57,393 nucleotides of DNA, taken from an uncultured SAR86 cluster bacterium. Lineage in GTDB: Bacteria > Pseudomonadota > Gammaproteobacteria > Magnimaribacterales > Magnimaribacteraceae. The notes under the pieces are model-generated. The model searched no databases, had not been told where the DNA came from, and was given only the letters and a program-made list of their open reading frames with translations. The first letter of the stretch is position 1. Each line of letters opens with the position of its first letter. The DNA is taken from assembly GCA_902532675.1 (NCBI GenBank), contig CACAIY010000007.1:1-57393 (forward strand). Reading direction: 5' to 3'. This document shows positions 35,982 to 44,897 of this stretch, one piece after another. The position numbers and the translations under genes were made by a program.

Positions 35982-37193
35982 ATGAATTTACAATTTACAC
36001 AAGAAGAACTAGATTTTCAAAAAGAAGTTAGAGATTGGATTAAAGAAAATTATCCTGATGACATGAAGGAGAGGTATATGCATGCCCCTAATGGTCATGT
36101 AACTAAAGAAGAGCATGTAAAGTGGCAGCAAGCTCTATACGCAAAAGGATGGGCAGGCATAAATTGGCCCAAAGAGTATGGCGGTGCATCTTTTACTGCT
36201 TCTCAAAAGTATCTTTTTAGTAAAGAAATGGCAGCAGCAAGAGCACCAGGATTTACTGCCTTTGGTATCTCAATGGTATCTCCTGTAATAATGGCTTTTG
36301 GAACAGACGAGCAAAAGAAGAAATATCTTCCAGATATTTTATCTTCCAAGGTATGGTGGTGTCAGGGATATTCAGAGCCTGGATCTGGTTCTGATCTTGC
36401 ATCACTCAAGACAAAAGCTGAAGACAAGGGCGACCATTATTTAGTTAATGGCGCTAAAACCTGGACTACCATGGCCCAGCATGCAGACATGATCTTTTGT
36501 TTGGTAAGAACAAGCCAAGAAGATATAAGGCAAAAAGGTATTTCCTTCTTACTTATTGATATGCATTCAGAAGGCATTGAGGTTCAACCTATCGACACTT
36601 TAGACAATACACCCGTAGGGCATCATGAAGTAAATACCGTCTTCTTTACGGATGTAAAAGTTCCTAAAGAGAATCTTATTGGAGAAGAGGGCAAGGGTTG
36701 GACTTACGCAAAATATTTACTTGAGTTTGAGAGAGGAAATGGTTATTCCTCTGAACTATATCAACAACTTCAACAATTAAAGGCAAAAGCAGAAACAGAA
36801 GATGCCAGTGGATGTAAGTTATCAGAAGACAAGAACTTTATGGAATCAATTGCTAAATTAGAAGTGCAAATCAATGCGATGGAAGCAACTGAACTTAGAA
36901 TATTAGGTAGTTTAACTGCTGGTCAAAATGTAGGACCTGAATCTTCGCTTCTTAAAACTAGAGGCACTGAGATAGGCCAGGCCATAACTGAGTTAGCTGT
37001 TGAACTAGTGGGTTACTATGGCATTCCTTTTAATAATCCAGGACCAGAAATTGGCAATAATGAACCCGCCATAGGAAGTAAGTTTGCAAATACCGCTGCT
37101 CCTAGATATTTCAATTATAGAAAAGCTAGTATTTATGCTGGATCAAACGAGGTCCAAAGAAATATAATGGCGAAGCTAGTTTTAGGTTTATAA
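35982..37193 (+). CDS. Acyl-CoA dehydrogenase
   Basis: A 403-residue FAD-dependent acyl-CoA dehydrogenase, the first step of beta-oxidation or a related pathway. FAD and substrate motifs: WCQGYSEPGSGSDLASLKTK, VNGAKTWTTMAQHAD, then the C-terminal IYAGSNEVQRNIMAK. At the position where medium-chain enzymes have their catalytic Glu (YEGT), this has Ala (YAGS), so the base must be elsewhere, as in several long- and branched-chain groups. The substrate is not assigned. It is followed immediately by yaaA. Confidence 0.92.
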   Translation: MNLQFTQEELDFQKEVRDWIKENYPDDMKERYMHAPNGHVTKEEHVKWQQALYAKGWAGINWPKEYGGASFTASQKYLFSKEMAAARAPGFTAFGISMVSPVIMAFGTDEQKKKYLPDILSSKVWWCQGYSEPGSGSDLASLKTKAEDKGDHYLVNGAKTWTTMAQHADMIFCLVRTSQEDIRQKGISFLLIDMHSEGIEVQPIDTLDNTPVGHHEVNTVFFTDVKVPKENLIGEEGKGWTYAKYLLEFERGNGYSSELYQQLQQLKAKAETEDASGCKLSEDKNFMESIAKLEVQINAMEATELRILGSLTAGQNVGPESSLLKTRGTEIGQAITELAVELVGYYGIPFNNPGPEIGNNEPAIGSKFANTAAPRYFNYRKASIYAGSNEVQRNIMAKLVLGL

Positions 37194-37964
37194 ATGATTG
37201 CTCTCATCGCCCCAGCAAAAAGATTAGATTATGACTCTGATTTATCCGTAGAAGACTTTTCTATAGCCGAACACTTGAAAGAAAGTAAGAAGCTTATAAA
37301 AGAATTACAAAAGAAAAGTCCAGAAGACCTATCTTCTTTGATGGGCCTTAGTGAAAATCTTTCTATTCTTAATTTTGAAAGAAACATGAATTGGCAAGTT
37401 CCTAAAAAACCTTCCAATGAAGTCAGACAAGCTATATTTGCTTTTAAAGGCGATGTTTACGTTGGACTTGATTCAGAAACACTTAGCAAATCAGACATTA
37501 AGTACGCACAAAAGAATCTTGCTATTTTGTCAGGGCTATATGGCCTTTTAAAGCCTTTAGATCTTATGTATCCCTATAGACTTGAAATGGGAACTAAAAT
37601 GAAAAATGAAAATGGCAAAAACCTATATGAATTCTGGGGAAATAAAATCACAACAAGCATTAATGCGCTTGCAAAAAAGAATAACTCGAAGGGCATCATA
37701 AATTTAGCTTCAGTAGAATATTTTAGTTCAGTAAAAACAGAAAACTTAGATCTTCCAGTCTATAGCCCGGTCTTTAAGGATTTCAAAAATGGCAAATATA
37801 AAATTATTAGCTTTTTTGCAAAGAAAGCCCGAGGCTCTATGGCTAGGTTCGTAATTCAAAACAAGATTAAAAACCCTACAGATCTAAATAAATTTAATTT
37901 AGACGGCTATAAGTATAGTGCAAAAGACTCTTCTGAGTATTCGCCAGTATTTCTAAGAAATTAA
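37194..37964 (+). CDS. yaaA: YaaA/DUF328 family peroxide-stress protein
   Basis: A 256-residue YaaA protein. Family markers are the start MIALIAPAKRLDYDS, AIFAFKGDVYVGLDSETLS, LSGLYGLLKPLDLMYPYRLEMG and the late FFAKKARGSMARFVI. E. coli YaaA lowers intracellular free iron during hydrogen peroxide stress and binds DNA with a helix-hairpin-helix fold. The gene abuts the acyl-CoA dehydrogenase stop and meets the minus-strand crotonase head-on with no gap. Confidence 0.92.
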   Translation: MIALIAPAKRLDYDSDLSVEDFSIAEHLKESKKLIKELQKKSPEDLSSLMGLSENLSILNFERNMNWQVPKKPSNEVRQAIFAFKGDVYVGLDSETLSKSDIKYAQKNLAILSGLYGLLKPLDLMYPYRLEMGTKMKNENGKNLYEFWGNKITTSINALAKKNNSKGIINLASVEYFSSVKTENLDLPVYSPVFKDFKNGKYKIISFFAKKARGSMARFVIQNKIKNPTDLNKFNLDGYKYSAKDSSEYSPVFLRN

Positions 37965-38816
37965 TTAAGAAGGAATTTCGCCATCTAGATATTTCTTTCT
38001 AGGTAGCATGTCTTCAAATTCAGGATCTTTCTTATCTGCTTTCGCCTTAAAGGCCACTGACATTTCATCGCCAATACCCATCGCGTTATTCCATAAGGCT
38101 ATGTGATTCAGTGATTCTTCTACCGTATGATCTCTACCATAATTTAGAGATTCTTTAGATCCAGCTATAGCAAGCGGTCCTTTAGAAGCAATTTCTTTAG
38201 CAACTTCCATAACAGCTGTCATCATCTCATCTTTGGTGTCAAAAACTTTATTGACCAAACCATGTTGTAAGGCTTCTTCAGGCATAAACCTTCTTCCTGT
38301 ATAGGCTAATTCTCTAACTATGCCTTCAGGAACAAGCCTAGGTATTCTTTGTAAAGTCCCTACATCTGCTGCCATTCCAATATTTATTTCTTGGATGCAA
38401 AAGAAAGCATCTTTAGTGCAGTAACGAAGGTCAGTTGCTGTGGCTAGATCAACGCCTCCACCTATGCATGCACCTTGTATTGCCGAGATTACAGGCATCC
38501 TTGCTTTTTCAAGACAAGTTATTGTGTGCTGTAGATCTAAAGTCACCCTATACGCAGATTCGCTCCTCATCCCATTATGAGCATTTGGAGGAGAGTCAGA
38601 GGGTGCAAAATTGGCTAGATCCATACCGGCACAGAAATGTTTTCCTTCTCCTGAAAGCACTATTACTCTTGCTGAAGCATTGTCAGAAAGGTCTTCTACT
38701 AAGTGTGGCAATTCAGACCAGAAAGCCTTGTTCATAGAATTGAAATCATCCGGTCTATTCATCTTAACGTGTGCAATCTTGTCCTTAATTTCTACATCAA
38801 AACAGCTATAATCCAT
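37965..38816 (-). CDS. Enoyl-CoA hydratase/isomerase family, dienoyl-CoA isomerase-like
   Basis: A 283-residue crotonase. The oxyanion-hole segments are HFCAGMDLANF and IQGACIGGGVDL. Three acidic residues match the active site of the delta3,5-delta2,4-dienoyl-CoA isomerase (ECH1): Asp123 (GGVDL), Glu143 (IQEINIG) and Asp151 (AADVGTLQR). This suggests isomerisation of 3,5-dienoyl-CoA from odd-position double bonds in unsaturated fatty acids rather than hydration. A 55-aa ORF on the same strand ends 14 nt upstream. Confidence 0.9.
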   Translation of the reverse strand: MDYSCFDVEIKDKIAHVKMNRPDDFNSMNKAFWSELPHLVEDLSDNASARVIVLSGEGKHFCAGMDLANFAPSDSPPNAHNGMRSESAYRVTLDLQHTITCLEKARMPVISAIQGACIGGGVDLATATDLRYCTKDAFFCIQEINIGMAADVGTLQRIPRLVPEGIVRELAYTGRRFMPEEALQHGLVNKVFDTKDEMMTAVMEVAKEIASKGPLAIAGSKESLNYGRDHTVEESLNHIALWNNAMGIGDEMSVAFKAKADKKDPEFEDMLPRKKYLDGEIPS

Positions 38817-38830
38817 AATAAACTCCTTAT

Positions 38831-38998
38831 TTAAGCAGAACCTGTGATATTTATTATCTCGTCCACTTTTTCTTGTAATTCATCAACTAAATCAAACGCC
38901 TTATTGTGAGGCAAAACAACTTTCCTCTCTCTACTCAATAATTCAAGTCCTTTTTTTAACTCTTGAGCGTTTTGTTTTAATTTTTCGTTATTTTCCAT
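38831..38998 (-). CDS. 55-residue helical protein before the crotonase gene
   Basis: Reading the minus strand from an ATG at 38998 gives an unbroken 55-residue ORF starting MENNEKLKQNAQELKKGLE, with SRERKVVLPHNKAFDLVDEL in the middle and a TAA at 38831. It is hydrophilic and predicted helical, possibly coiled-coil. An AAGGAG after its stop serves the crotonase ATG at 38816, so the two are likely one operon. The codon use is like the neighbours. No family is recognised. Confidence 0.55.
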   Translation of the reverse strand: MENNEKLKQNAQELKKGLELLSRERKVVLPHNKAFDLVDELQEKVDEIINITGSA

Positions 38999-39057
38999 AT
39001 TAATCTTTCATATGAGATATTAGTGAGCTATTGTAGAAGAAAAGACTTCTTTGACAA

Positions 39058-39870
39058 ATGAAAGAATCGCAATTGATAGAATTAATAGATGGAGCTTTGG
39101 AGGTAGCTGATAGAGCTTCTCAGAAAGTTTTAGAAATTTATCATTCAGAAGGCCTTAAGTTTGAGAGCAAACAAGATGGCTCCCCTGTAACTGAAGCAGA
39201 TATTGCTTCTCATCAAATTCTAAATACAGGCCTTGTTAAGTTAAATAAGAATATTCCGATTCTGTCTGAAGAGGGAAATGACTATGTTAAGCAAGATGAG
39301 AGTTTATTTTGGTTGATAGATCCACTTGATGGGACTAAGGAGTTTATTAATAGAAACGGAGAATTTACTGTAAATATTGCTTTAATAGAGCATGGTGCTC
39401 CTATTTTAGGAATAGTTTTTGCGCCGGCAGTGGAACAAAATTTTTACGGAGCAATCAGCATGGGGGCGTTTAAAATTAAAGGAACAGAAAGAACAAATAT
39501 CTTACCGAAAAAACAAAAGGAAAATGAATGCCTTGTAACGCTCAGTAAGAGCCATAAAAGTAAAGATGACGAATGGTTTATTGATCAGTGTAAAAAGCGT
39601 TTTGGAGTTGTGAATGAAATTCCTACTGGTAGTTCATTAAAACTATGCAAGGTAGCTGAAGGAAAGGCCGATATTTATTCCAGATTAGGGCCTACTTATC
39701 AATGGGATATTGCAGCCGGACACGCCGTGGTTGAATCTGCTGGAGGAGTTGTAAACGATTTGTCAGGTAAGCCGTTGAGCTATAAGTTTGATCCTGAATT
39801 AAAAAACCCTCATTTTTATTGCGCAGGCGATAAAGAATTTAAGTGGCTGGAGCTTTTTAAAGAGAATTAA
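39058..39870 (+). CDS. cysQ: 3'(2'),5'-bisphosphate nucleotidase (CysQ)
   Basis: A 270-residue inositol monophosphatase-fold phosphatase that removes 3'-phosphoadenosine 5'-phosphate made in sulfate assimilation and sulfotransfer. The metal sites are SEEGND (Glu71/72) and WLIDPLDGTKEFINRNGEFT (Asp88, Asp91), with WDIAAGHAVVESAGG at the C-terminal end. The sequence KEFINRNGEFTVNIALIE is typical of CysQ. Its stop overlaps the minus-strand quinone oxidoreductase stop by 4 nt. Confidence 0.94.
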   Translation: MKESQLIELIDGALEVADRASQKVLEIYHSEGLKFESKQDGSPVTEADIASHQILNTGLVKLNKNIPILSEEGNDYVKQDESLFWLIDPLDGTKEFINRNGEFTVNIALIEHGAPILGIVFAPAVEQNFYGAISMGAFKIKGTERTNILPKKQKENECLVTLSKSHKSKDDEWFIDQCKKRFGVVNEIPTGSSLKLCKVAEGKADIYSRLGPTYQWDIAAGHAVVESAGGVVNDLSGKPLSYKFDPELKNPHFYCAGDKEFKWLELFKEN

Positions 39871-40832
39871 TTTCCTAAAGAGAAGACAAGTTTCCCAATA
39901 TTTTGGTTTTCTTCCATAATCTGATGTGCTTTCTCAGTTTCTGATATATTTAAAACTTCATGAATTACTGGTTTGATTTGGTTTGATTCTATAAAAGGCC
40001 AAACTTTCTTATGCAGTTCATTCATAACTATTTTTTTGAGTTCCTCACTCCTGGCTCTAATTGTGGAGCCTATAATCTTCTGTCTCTTCATCATTAGATG
40101 ACCTAAGTCTATATTTGCTTCCATTCCACCCATTAACCCTATGATAATTAATCTTCCTTCAAGGCCTAACGCCTTTAAGTTGTCTTCAAAATAATTTGCA
40201 CCTACCGGGTCTAATATTATGTCGAATCCGTCAGGGGCCCAACCTTGAACTTCATTAAACATTTTGTCGCCTCTAACTGCACCTGCGGAGGCACCTAAGT
40301 CGATACAAAACTTGATTTTTTCCTTATCACCCGCAGTTATAAAACTTTCACAATTGAATGCATTGCAGAGTTGAATGCCTGCTGTACCGATTCCACTTGC
40401 TCCTGCATGGAACAAAACTTTGTTGCCGGTATTTAAATTGCCCTCCATAAATAGATTTAACCAGCATGTAGCATAAACCTCAGGAAGGGAGGCAGCTTCA
40501 TCCCAGTTAAGATTAGTAGGTTTAGGTATGGCCTGGAATTCTGGACAAGCAACGTATTCGGCGTAACCCCCTCCTGCAAGAAGAGCACAAACCTCGTCAC
40601 CAACCTTTCTGGATGTTACTTTATTGCCAACTGCATCAACAATTCCACTGCACTCTAGTCCTAGTATCTCACTAGCTCCAGGAGGTGGCGGATAAAGACC
40701 TTTCTTCTGCATTAAATCAGCACGATTGGCAGCAGTAGCTTTAATTCTGATAAGAATGTCATTAGGTCCAATTGTTGGTATTTCTGCTTCTTGAAGAGCA
40801 GCTTTACCATCAATAACCTTTATTGCTTTCAT
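39867..40832 (-). CDS. Zinc-independent NAD(P)H quinone oxidoreductase (PIG3/QOR-like)
   Basis: A 321-residue medium-chain dehydrogenase/reductase. The catalytic domain has the QOR-type start with ATAANRADLMQKKGLYPPPP and ILGLECSGIVDAVG, and lacks the zinc cysteines. The Rossmann segment is LFHAGASGIGTAGIQLC, followed by DGFDIILDPVGANYF. The TPPPPG-like region and the overall length match the PIG3 family of quinone reductases. The substrate is not certain. It diverges from rpoH across 136 nt. Confidence 0.9.
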   Translation of the reverse strand: MKAIKVIDGKAALQEAEIPTIGPNDILIRIKATAANRADLMQKKGLYPPPPGASEILGLECSGIVDAVGNKVTSRKVGDEVCALLAGGGYAEYVACPEFQAIPKPTNLNWDEAASLPEVYATCWLNLFMEGNLNTGNKVLFHAGASGIGTAGIQLCNAFNCESFITAGDKEKIKFCIDLGASAGAVRGDKMFNEVQGWAPDGFDIILDPVGANYFEDNLKALGLEGRLIIIGLMGGMEANIDLGHLMMKRQKIIGSTIRARSEELKKIVMNELHKKVWPFIESNQIKPVIHEVLNISETEKAHQIMEENQNIGKLVFSLGN

Positions 40833-40927
40833 TGGAGATATTATAGTTTTTCGCTGATATTAAAGGGAAAGTTTTAAATCTTTACATCATTTATAAGTCA
40901 TTGGTTTTTTTAAAAAATTGGTTAAAT

Positions 40928-40957
40928 TTGCATCAATATTCATTAAAACTGTAGAAT
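40928..40957 (+). promoter_or_regulatory. Candidate rpoH promoter
   Basis: TTGCAT (40928-40933) and TAGAAT (40952-40957) with an 18-nt spacer form a fair sigma70-type promoter 11 nt before the rpoH ATG at 40969. The implied leader is very short, so a second, upstream promoter is likely. No heat-shock-type (CTTGAA) element is obvious in the gap. Confidence 0.4.
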
Positions 40958-40968
40958 TCACATAAATT

Positions 40969-41862
40969 ATGGCCAAAAAAGAAATAAAAAAGGACAAAAT
41001 ACCTGGTACTAGCCTCCAAGGAATGGATGCATTGTCGCCCGGGGGAGACCTGCAGGCCTATATAAATTCAGTTCACAGCATTGGGGTATTAACGCGTGAA
41101 GAAGAAAAGCAGCTGGCTGAAGATTTGTACTATAGAAATGACTTAGATGCTGCTAGAAAACTAGTTCTAGCTCATTTAAGATTTGTTATCTATATTGCTA
41201 AAAATTATTCTGGTTACGGTCTATCTGAGGCTGACCTGATACAAGAAGGAAACATAGGCCTTATGAAGGCTATTAGAAAATTTAATCCTGAAATGGGAGT
41301 GCGACTGGTTTCTTTTGCCGTCCATTGGGTAAAAGCTGAAATCCATGAATATGTTCTAAAGAATTGGAAAATAGTAAAAATAGCTACCACAAAAGCACAG
41401 CGAAAATTGTTTTTTAATCTTCGAAGCAAGAAAAAAGGATTGGAATGGTTCACCGAAGAGGAAATAGAACAAGTCGCTAAAGATTTAGGTGTCAAACCTT
41501 CCGAGGTAAGGGAAATGGAAAAAAGACTTAGCGGGTCAGATATGTCTTTTGATCCTTTGTCTGAATCTGATGACGATGAAGCTTCTTTTGCTCCTTCTCA
41601 ATATCTAGAAGATGAAGAAGCAAATCCTGCAGATATATTTGAAAACCAATCTAACAGCGAAGAAAACACATCTCAACTCTATGAGGCAATTAATCAACTG
41701 GATGATAGAAGCAGAGACATACTTCAGGACAGATGGTTAGCCGATGAAAAAATGACACTTCATGATTTGGCAGAGAAGTATGAAATCTCAGCTGAAAGAG
41801 TTAGGCAAATTGAAAAAAATGCCATGAAAAAAGTTAAGCAGTCTATTGCCTCAGGCCTTTAG
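40969..41862 (+). CDS. rpoH: RNA polymerase sigma-32 factor (heat shock)
   Basis: A 297-residue sigma factor that directs transcription of chaperone and protease genes. Region 2 is seen in [20 protein letters not shown], then [18 protein letters not shown] and [19 protein letters not shown]. The RpoH box QRKLFFNLR is intact, and region 4 ends in [20 protein letters not shown]. The acidic linker ([20 protein letters not shown]) corresponds to one in E. coli RpoH. trmB begins directly at the stop codon. Confidence 0.96.
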   Translation: MAKKEIKKDKIPGTSLQGMDALSPGGDLQAYINSVHSIGVLTREEEKQLAEDLYYRNDLDAARKLVLAHLRFVIYIAKNYSGYGLSEADLIQEGNIGLMKAIRKFNPEMGVRLVSFAVHWVKAEIHEYVLKNWKIVKIATTKAQRKLFFNLRSKKKGLEWFTEEEIEQVAKDLGVKPSEVREMEKRLSGSDMSFDPLSESDDDEASFAPSQYLEDEEANPADIFENQSNSEENTSQLYEAINQLDDRSRDILQDRWLADEKMTLHDLAEKYEISAERVRQIEKNAMKKVKQSIASGL

Positions 41863-42525
41863 GTGGCCTTTAACATCAAGCCGAAAAGTTTTGTAACTAG
41901 GCAGGGAAGAATCACTGCCAACCAAAAGAAGGCGCTTACTTCATTTTGGAATAAATATGTCATAAGTGAATTTTCTGAAATACAAGAATTTATCCAAGGT
42001 AACTCTTCTCTACTGGATATAGGTTTTGGTGCTGGAGAAACATTAGTCAGCATAGCTCAAAGTAAGTTAGATATGAGTTTGTTAGGAGCAGAGGTCTATC
42101 TATCCGGTATAGGTACTGTTTTGAGCAAGGCAGATGAGTTCGATTTAGAGAATATCAAAATTGTCAATGAAGATGCAGAAGACTTACTTCAAAACAAGAT
42201 ACCGGATAACAGCTTTGACGTCATTATTATGTTTTACCCGGATCCATGGCCCAAAAGAAGACATCACAAAAGAAGGTTAATAAAGAAAGAATTTATAGAC
42301 CTTCTTCATAAAAAGTTAAAGCCAAGTGGAATTTTTTATTTTAAAACCGATTGGAAGGATTATTTCGATAAAGTTAATCTTCTATTTGAAGGCCCGAATT
42401 GGGAAGATTTGAATTTATTAGATCTTGAAGAGCATTTAAGAGATATTCCTCCAACATCTTTTGAAAAGAAAGCAATACAAGCAAATAGATCTTTAAATAC
42501 GAAGATAGTAAAGAAAGTTAATTAA
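41863..42525 (+). CDS. trmB: tRNA (guanine-N7-)-methyltransferase
   Basis: A 220-residue SAM enzyme that makes m7G46 in tRNAs. The start is GTG at 41863, touching the rpoH stop. Motifs: LLDIGFGAGETLVSIAQS, LLGAEVYLSGIGTVL, DNSFDVIIMFYPDPWPKRRH and HKRRLIKKEFIDLL, the TrmB signature, with FKTDWKDYFD near the end. The length is normal. The end overlaps the convergent rdgB stop by 8 nt. In E. coli, trmB is not next to rpoH, so the pairing is a local arrangement. Confidence 0.95.
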   Translation: MAFNIKPKSFVTRQGRITANQKKALTSFWNKYVISEFSEIQEFIQGNSSLLDIGFGAGETLVSIAQSKLDMSLLGAEVYLSGIGTVLSKADEFDLENIKIVNEDAEDLLQNKIPDNSFDVIIMFYPDPWPKRRHHKRRLIKKEFIDLLHKKLKPSGIFYFKTDWKDYFDKVNLLFEGPNWEDLNLLDLEEHLRDIPPTSFEKKAIQANRSLNTKIVKKVN

Positions 42526-43102
42526 TCAAAGAAGGTAAAATACCTGTTATAACTTCAAAAGCCTTAAACCTATGGCTTATTTTATTTTTTTCTTCCTTCT
42601 CCATTTCCGCTAAGTGCAATTTATACTCTGGTACAAGAAATATAGGGTCATAACCAAAACCGTTTTCTCCTTTAAATTCTTCAGCAATCTCGCCTTCTAA
42701 AGTGCCCTCTGAAAAAATAGTTTCTCCTTGATAAAACCCCAACAAACAGCACTTAAATCTCGCCGTCCTACTTGCTTTTGCAATACCTTGCATGTTGCTT
42801 AATAATTTTTTGCAATTATCTAGATCAGAGCCAGAAGACGAGTATCTGGCAGAATAAACGCCCGGATCTCCGTTTAGAGCATCTACCTCTAGGCCCGAAT
42901 CATCTGCAAGAGCAGGCATTTGGAAATATTCAGAAACATAGCTTGCTTTGATCAAGGCATTTTCTTTAAACGTTTTTCCTGTTTCTTCAGGCATTTCTTG
43001 TAATTCTTCAGGAATTGCTATGAATTCATATCCCATCCCTTTAGAGAGTTGTTGGAACTCTTTAAGTTTACCTTGATTTTTGGTGGCCAAGATAATTTTC
43101 AC
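42518..43102 (-). CDS. rdgB: XTP/dITP pyrophosphatase (RdgB/HAM1)
   Basis: A 194-residue house-cleaning NTP pyrophosphatase that hydrolyses dITP, ITP and XTP. Family markers: the start MKIILATKNQGKLKEFQ, PALADDSGLEVDALNGDPGVYSARYSSS (with the metal-binding Asp), FGYDPIFLVPEY and KNKISHRFKAFE. Its start overlaps the metW stop by 4 nt, as in several gammaproteobacteria where rdgB follows metXW. Confidence 0.95.
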   Translation of the reverse strand: MKIILATKNQGKLKEFQQLSKGMGYEFIAIPEELQEMPEETGKTFKENALIKASYVSEYFQMPALADDSGLEVDALNGDPGVYSARYSSSGSDLDNCKKLLSNMQGIAKASRTARFKCCLLGFYQGETIFSEGTLEGEIAEEFKGENGFGYDPIFLVPEYKLHLAEMEKEEKNKISHRFKAFEVITGILPSLIN

Positions 43103-43686
43103 TTTGTGATTTTATATATCGCCGAAGCTCCAAATAGGTTGGGCCAAGCTCTTGTAAAGATGTTTGAGTTTCCTGATGAATTAAAGGATATTTTTTTAAT
43201 TATTTGAATTGACGTATCTGAACAAAGCAATTCGAAATCTTCCAAGCTACAAAGATGGATGTTTGGAGTATCAAACCAACTTTCAGGCAATGGATCAGTT
43301 ACAGGCATCTTGCCGGTTAACAAAAGGCTAAGTCGTGTTCTCCAATGACCAAAGTTAGGAATAGTTACTATGCACTCATTTCCTATCCTGGTAATTTCTT
43401 GTAAAGCTTTTTTGGGGTCTTTTAAGACTTGTATTGTTTGACTCATTATGACCACATCAAAGCTGTTATCTATAAAATTATTTAAGCCCTTATCAATATT
43501 TTGTTCTATTACATTTATTCCACTGGTTATGCATTTATTAATGTTGGAACTATCTATTTCAACCCCCACTGCATTGATATTTTTTGAATAGATAAGGTCT
43601 AACAATATTTCTCCTTTTCCACAGCCTAAATCCAAGACAGAAGAGTTCTGAGCGACCCAGTTATTGATAATCTCAATAGTCTTCAT
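43099..43686 (-). CDS. metW: Methionine biosynthesis protein MetW
   Basis: A 195-residue MetW protein, a methyltransferase-like partner needed with MetX in many proteobacteria. The SAM-like motif is SVLDLGCGKGEILLDL, followed by GVEIDSSNINKC and VIMSQTIQVLKDPKKALQEI. IPNFGHWRTRLSLLLTGKMP and SWFDTPNIHLCSLEDFELLC are characteristic. It starts right at the metX stop, and acts with it to activate homoserine acylation. Confidence 0.94.
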   Translation of the reverse strand: MKTIEIINNWVAQNSSVLDLGCGKGEILLDLIYSKNINAVGVEIDSSNINKCITSGINVIEQNIDKGLNNFIDNSFDVVIMSQTIQVLKDPKKALQEITRIGNECIVTIPNFGHWRTRLSLLLTGKMPVTDPLPESWFDTPNIHLCSLEDFELLCSDTSIQIIKKISFNSSGNSNIFTRAWPNLFGASAIYKITK

Positions 43687-44799
43687 TTAATTTCCTAAAA
43701 ATGCAGTTAACGCATTTACGTATCTATTTTCAGCAAAGAGAAATGAGTCATGCCCATGCGATGATTCTATCTCTAGATAAGTGGTGTCTTTTTTCGCAGC
43801 CAACAAAGCATTTACTATTTCTTTAGATCTTTCAGGTGAAAATCTCCAATCACTAGAAAAAGAAATAACCATAATTTTAGAGTTTATGGTTTCAAAGGCC
43901 CTTACAAGGTTGCCCTCGTATTTTTCTGCTGGATCATAATAGTCTAAAAGTTTTGTCATCAGGAGGTAAGTGTTTGCATCAAAAGATTCTGAAAAAACAT
44001 CGCCTTGATGTCTGAGATAACTTTCAACTTCAAACTCAACATCAAAACCAAAATTTAATTTTCCCTCCTTAAGTTCTCTTCCAAATTTATCTCGCATAGC
44101 TTCATCAGACAGGTAAGTTATATGGCCCACCATCCTTGCTAATCTCAGACCTCTTTTTGGGGATTTTTCTGAATCTAGGTAGTTACCTTCTTGGAAATCT
44201 GGATCTGTGATAATTGCTTGTCTAGCAACTTCATTAAAAGCTATGTTTTGTGCGCTAAGTTTCGGAGCCGCAGCAATTACTGCCGCTTTGGAAATTCTGT
44301 CAGGGAATAAACGACTCCATTCAAGAGCTTGCATCCCCCCAAGGCTTCCCCCGATAGCAGCATGCCAACATTTTATATTTAAATAATCTGCCAGCTTCGC
44401 CTGACTGTTAACCCAGTCCTTAACTGTAATCACCGGAAACTCTGGTCCATAGTATCTTTGTGTAACTGGATTAATAGAAGAGGGGCCAGTGGAGCCATGA
44501 CATCCGCCAATATTGTTTGGGCAAACCACAAAGTATTTATTTGTATCTATTGCTTTGTTTGGGCCTATTAAGGCATCCCACCACCCAAGTCTTTCATTCT
44601 TGTCTTTATAATACCCTGCAGCATGATGGTTCCCACTTAAGGCATGGCAAATTAAGATGGCGTTAGAGGCATCAGAATTTAACTCTCCATACGTCTCATA
44701 AGTTAACTCTATATTTTTAAGGGTTTGACCACATTCAAGCAATAGCTCTGTAGGCAACTTAAATATTTGCTCTTTAACTTTTCCTACACCTTCACTCAT
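43687..44799 (-). CDS. metX: Homoserine O-acyltransferase (MetX)
   Basis: A 370-residue alpha/beta-hydrolase-fold acyltransferase that acylates homoserine (acetyl or succinyl donor not decidable by eye) in methionine synthesis. The nucleophile is Ser152 in [15 protein letters not shown], the oxyanion region is [28 protein letters not shown] is the conserved substrate loop, and the catalytic His is in [11 protein letters not shown]. The ATG at 44799 lies directly after the T-run of an intrinsic terminator preceded by a SAM-II riboswitch, so SAM should repress metX and metW. Confidence 0.95.
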   Translation of the reverse strand: MSEGVGKVKEQIFKLPTELLLECGQTLKNIELTYETYGELNSDASNAILICHALSGNHHAAGYYKDKNERLGWWDALIGPNKAIDTNKYFVVCPNNIGGCHGSTGPSSINPVTQRYYGPEFPVITVKDWVNSQAKLADYLNIKCWHAAIGGSLGGMQALEWSRLFPDRISKAAVIAAAPKLSAQNIAFNEVARQAIITDPDFQEGNYLDSEKSPKRGLRLARMVGHITYLSDEAMRDKFGRELKEGKLNFGFDVEFEVESYLRHQGDVFSESFDANTYLLMTKLLDYYDPAEKYEGNLVRAFETINSKIMVISFSSDWRFSPERSKEIVNALLAAKKDTTYLEIESSHGHDSFLFAENRYVNALTAFLGN

Positions 44800-44832
44800 A
44801 AAAAAACCTGTTCGCTCAAGCTAAACAGGTTT
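44800..44832 (-). terminator. Intrinsic terminator abutting the metX start codon
   Basis: On the minus strand, AAACCTGTT pairs perfectly with AACAGGTTT (9 bp) around an 11-nt loop, and a run of T continues to the base before the metX ATG. The only Shine-Dalgarno-like bases before the ATG (AGG in ACAGG) are in the 3' stem arm. The same hairpin can therefore stop transcription and hide the ribosome site. It is the likely expression platform of the riboswitch just upstream. Confidence 0.75.
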
Positions 44833-44840
44833 AATTCAAT

Positions 44841-44893
44841 GCATTAGCTGTATTTAAATCAAACGCCCGCAAGCTGTCTCAAATCGGCGAAGT
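44841..44893 (-). ncRNA. SAM-II (SAM-alpha) riboswitch upstream of metX
   Basis: In the 116-nt leader of metX, minus-strand order is CGCC, GATTTGAG, CAGCTTGC, GGCG, an A/T-rich linker and AAATACAGCTAA. This matches the known marine SAM-II aptamer, as I recall it, in order: a P1 stem (CGCC 44889-44886 with GGCG 44867-44864), a GATTTR loop 5' part, a TTGC segment, and a 3' AAANNNAGCTAA strand that makes the pseudoknot. SAM-II binds S-adenosylmethionine and usually controls metA/metX. A TATAAT lies just upstream and a terminator just downstream. Confidence 0.85.
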
Positions 44894-44897
44894 AACG

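Noticed and set aside
40969-41862. Acidic stretch in RpoH as a possible insertion
   Set aside because: E. coli RpoH has a similar acidic linker between its conserved regions, so this is normal.
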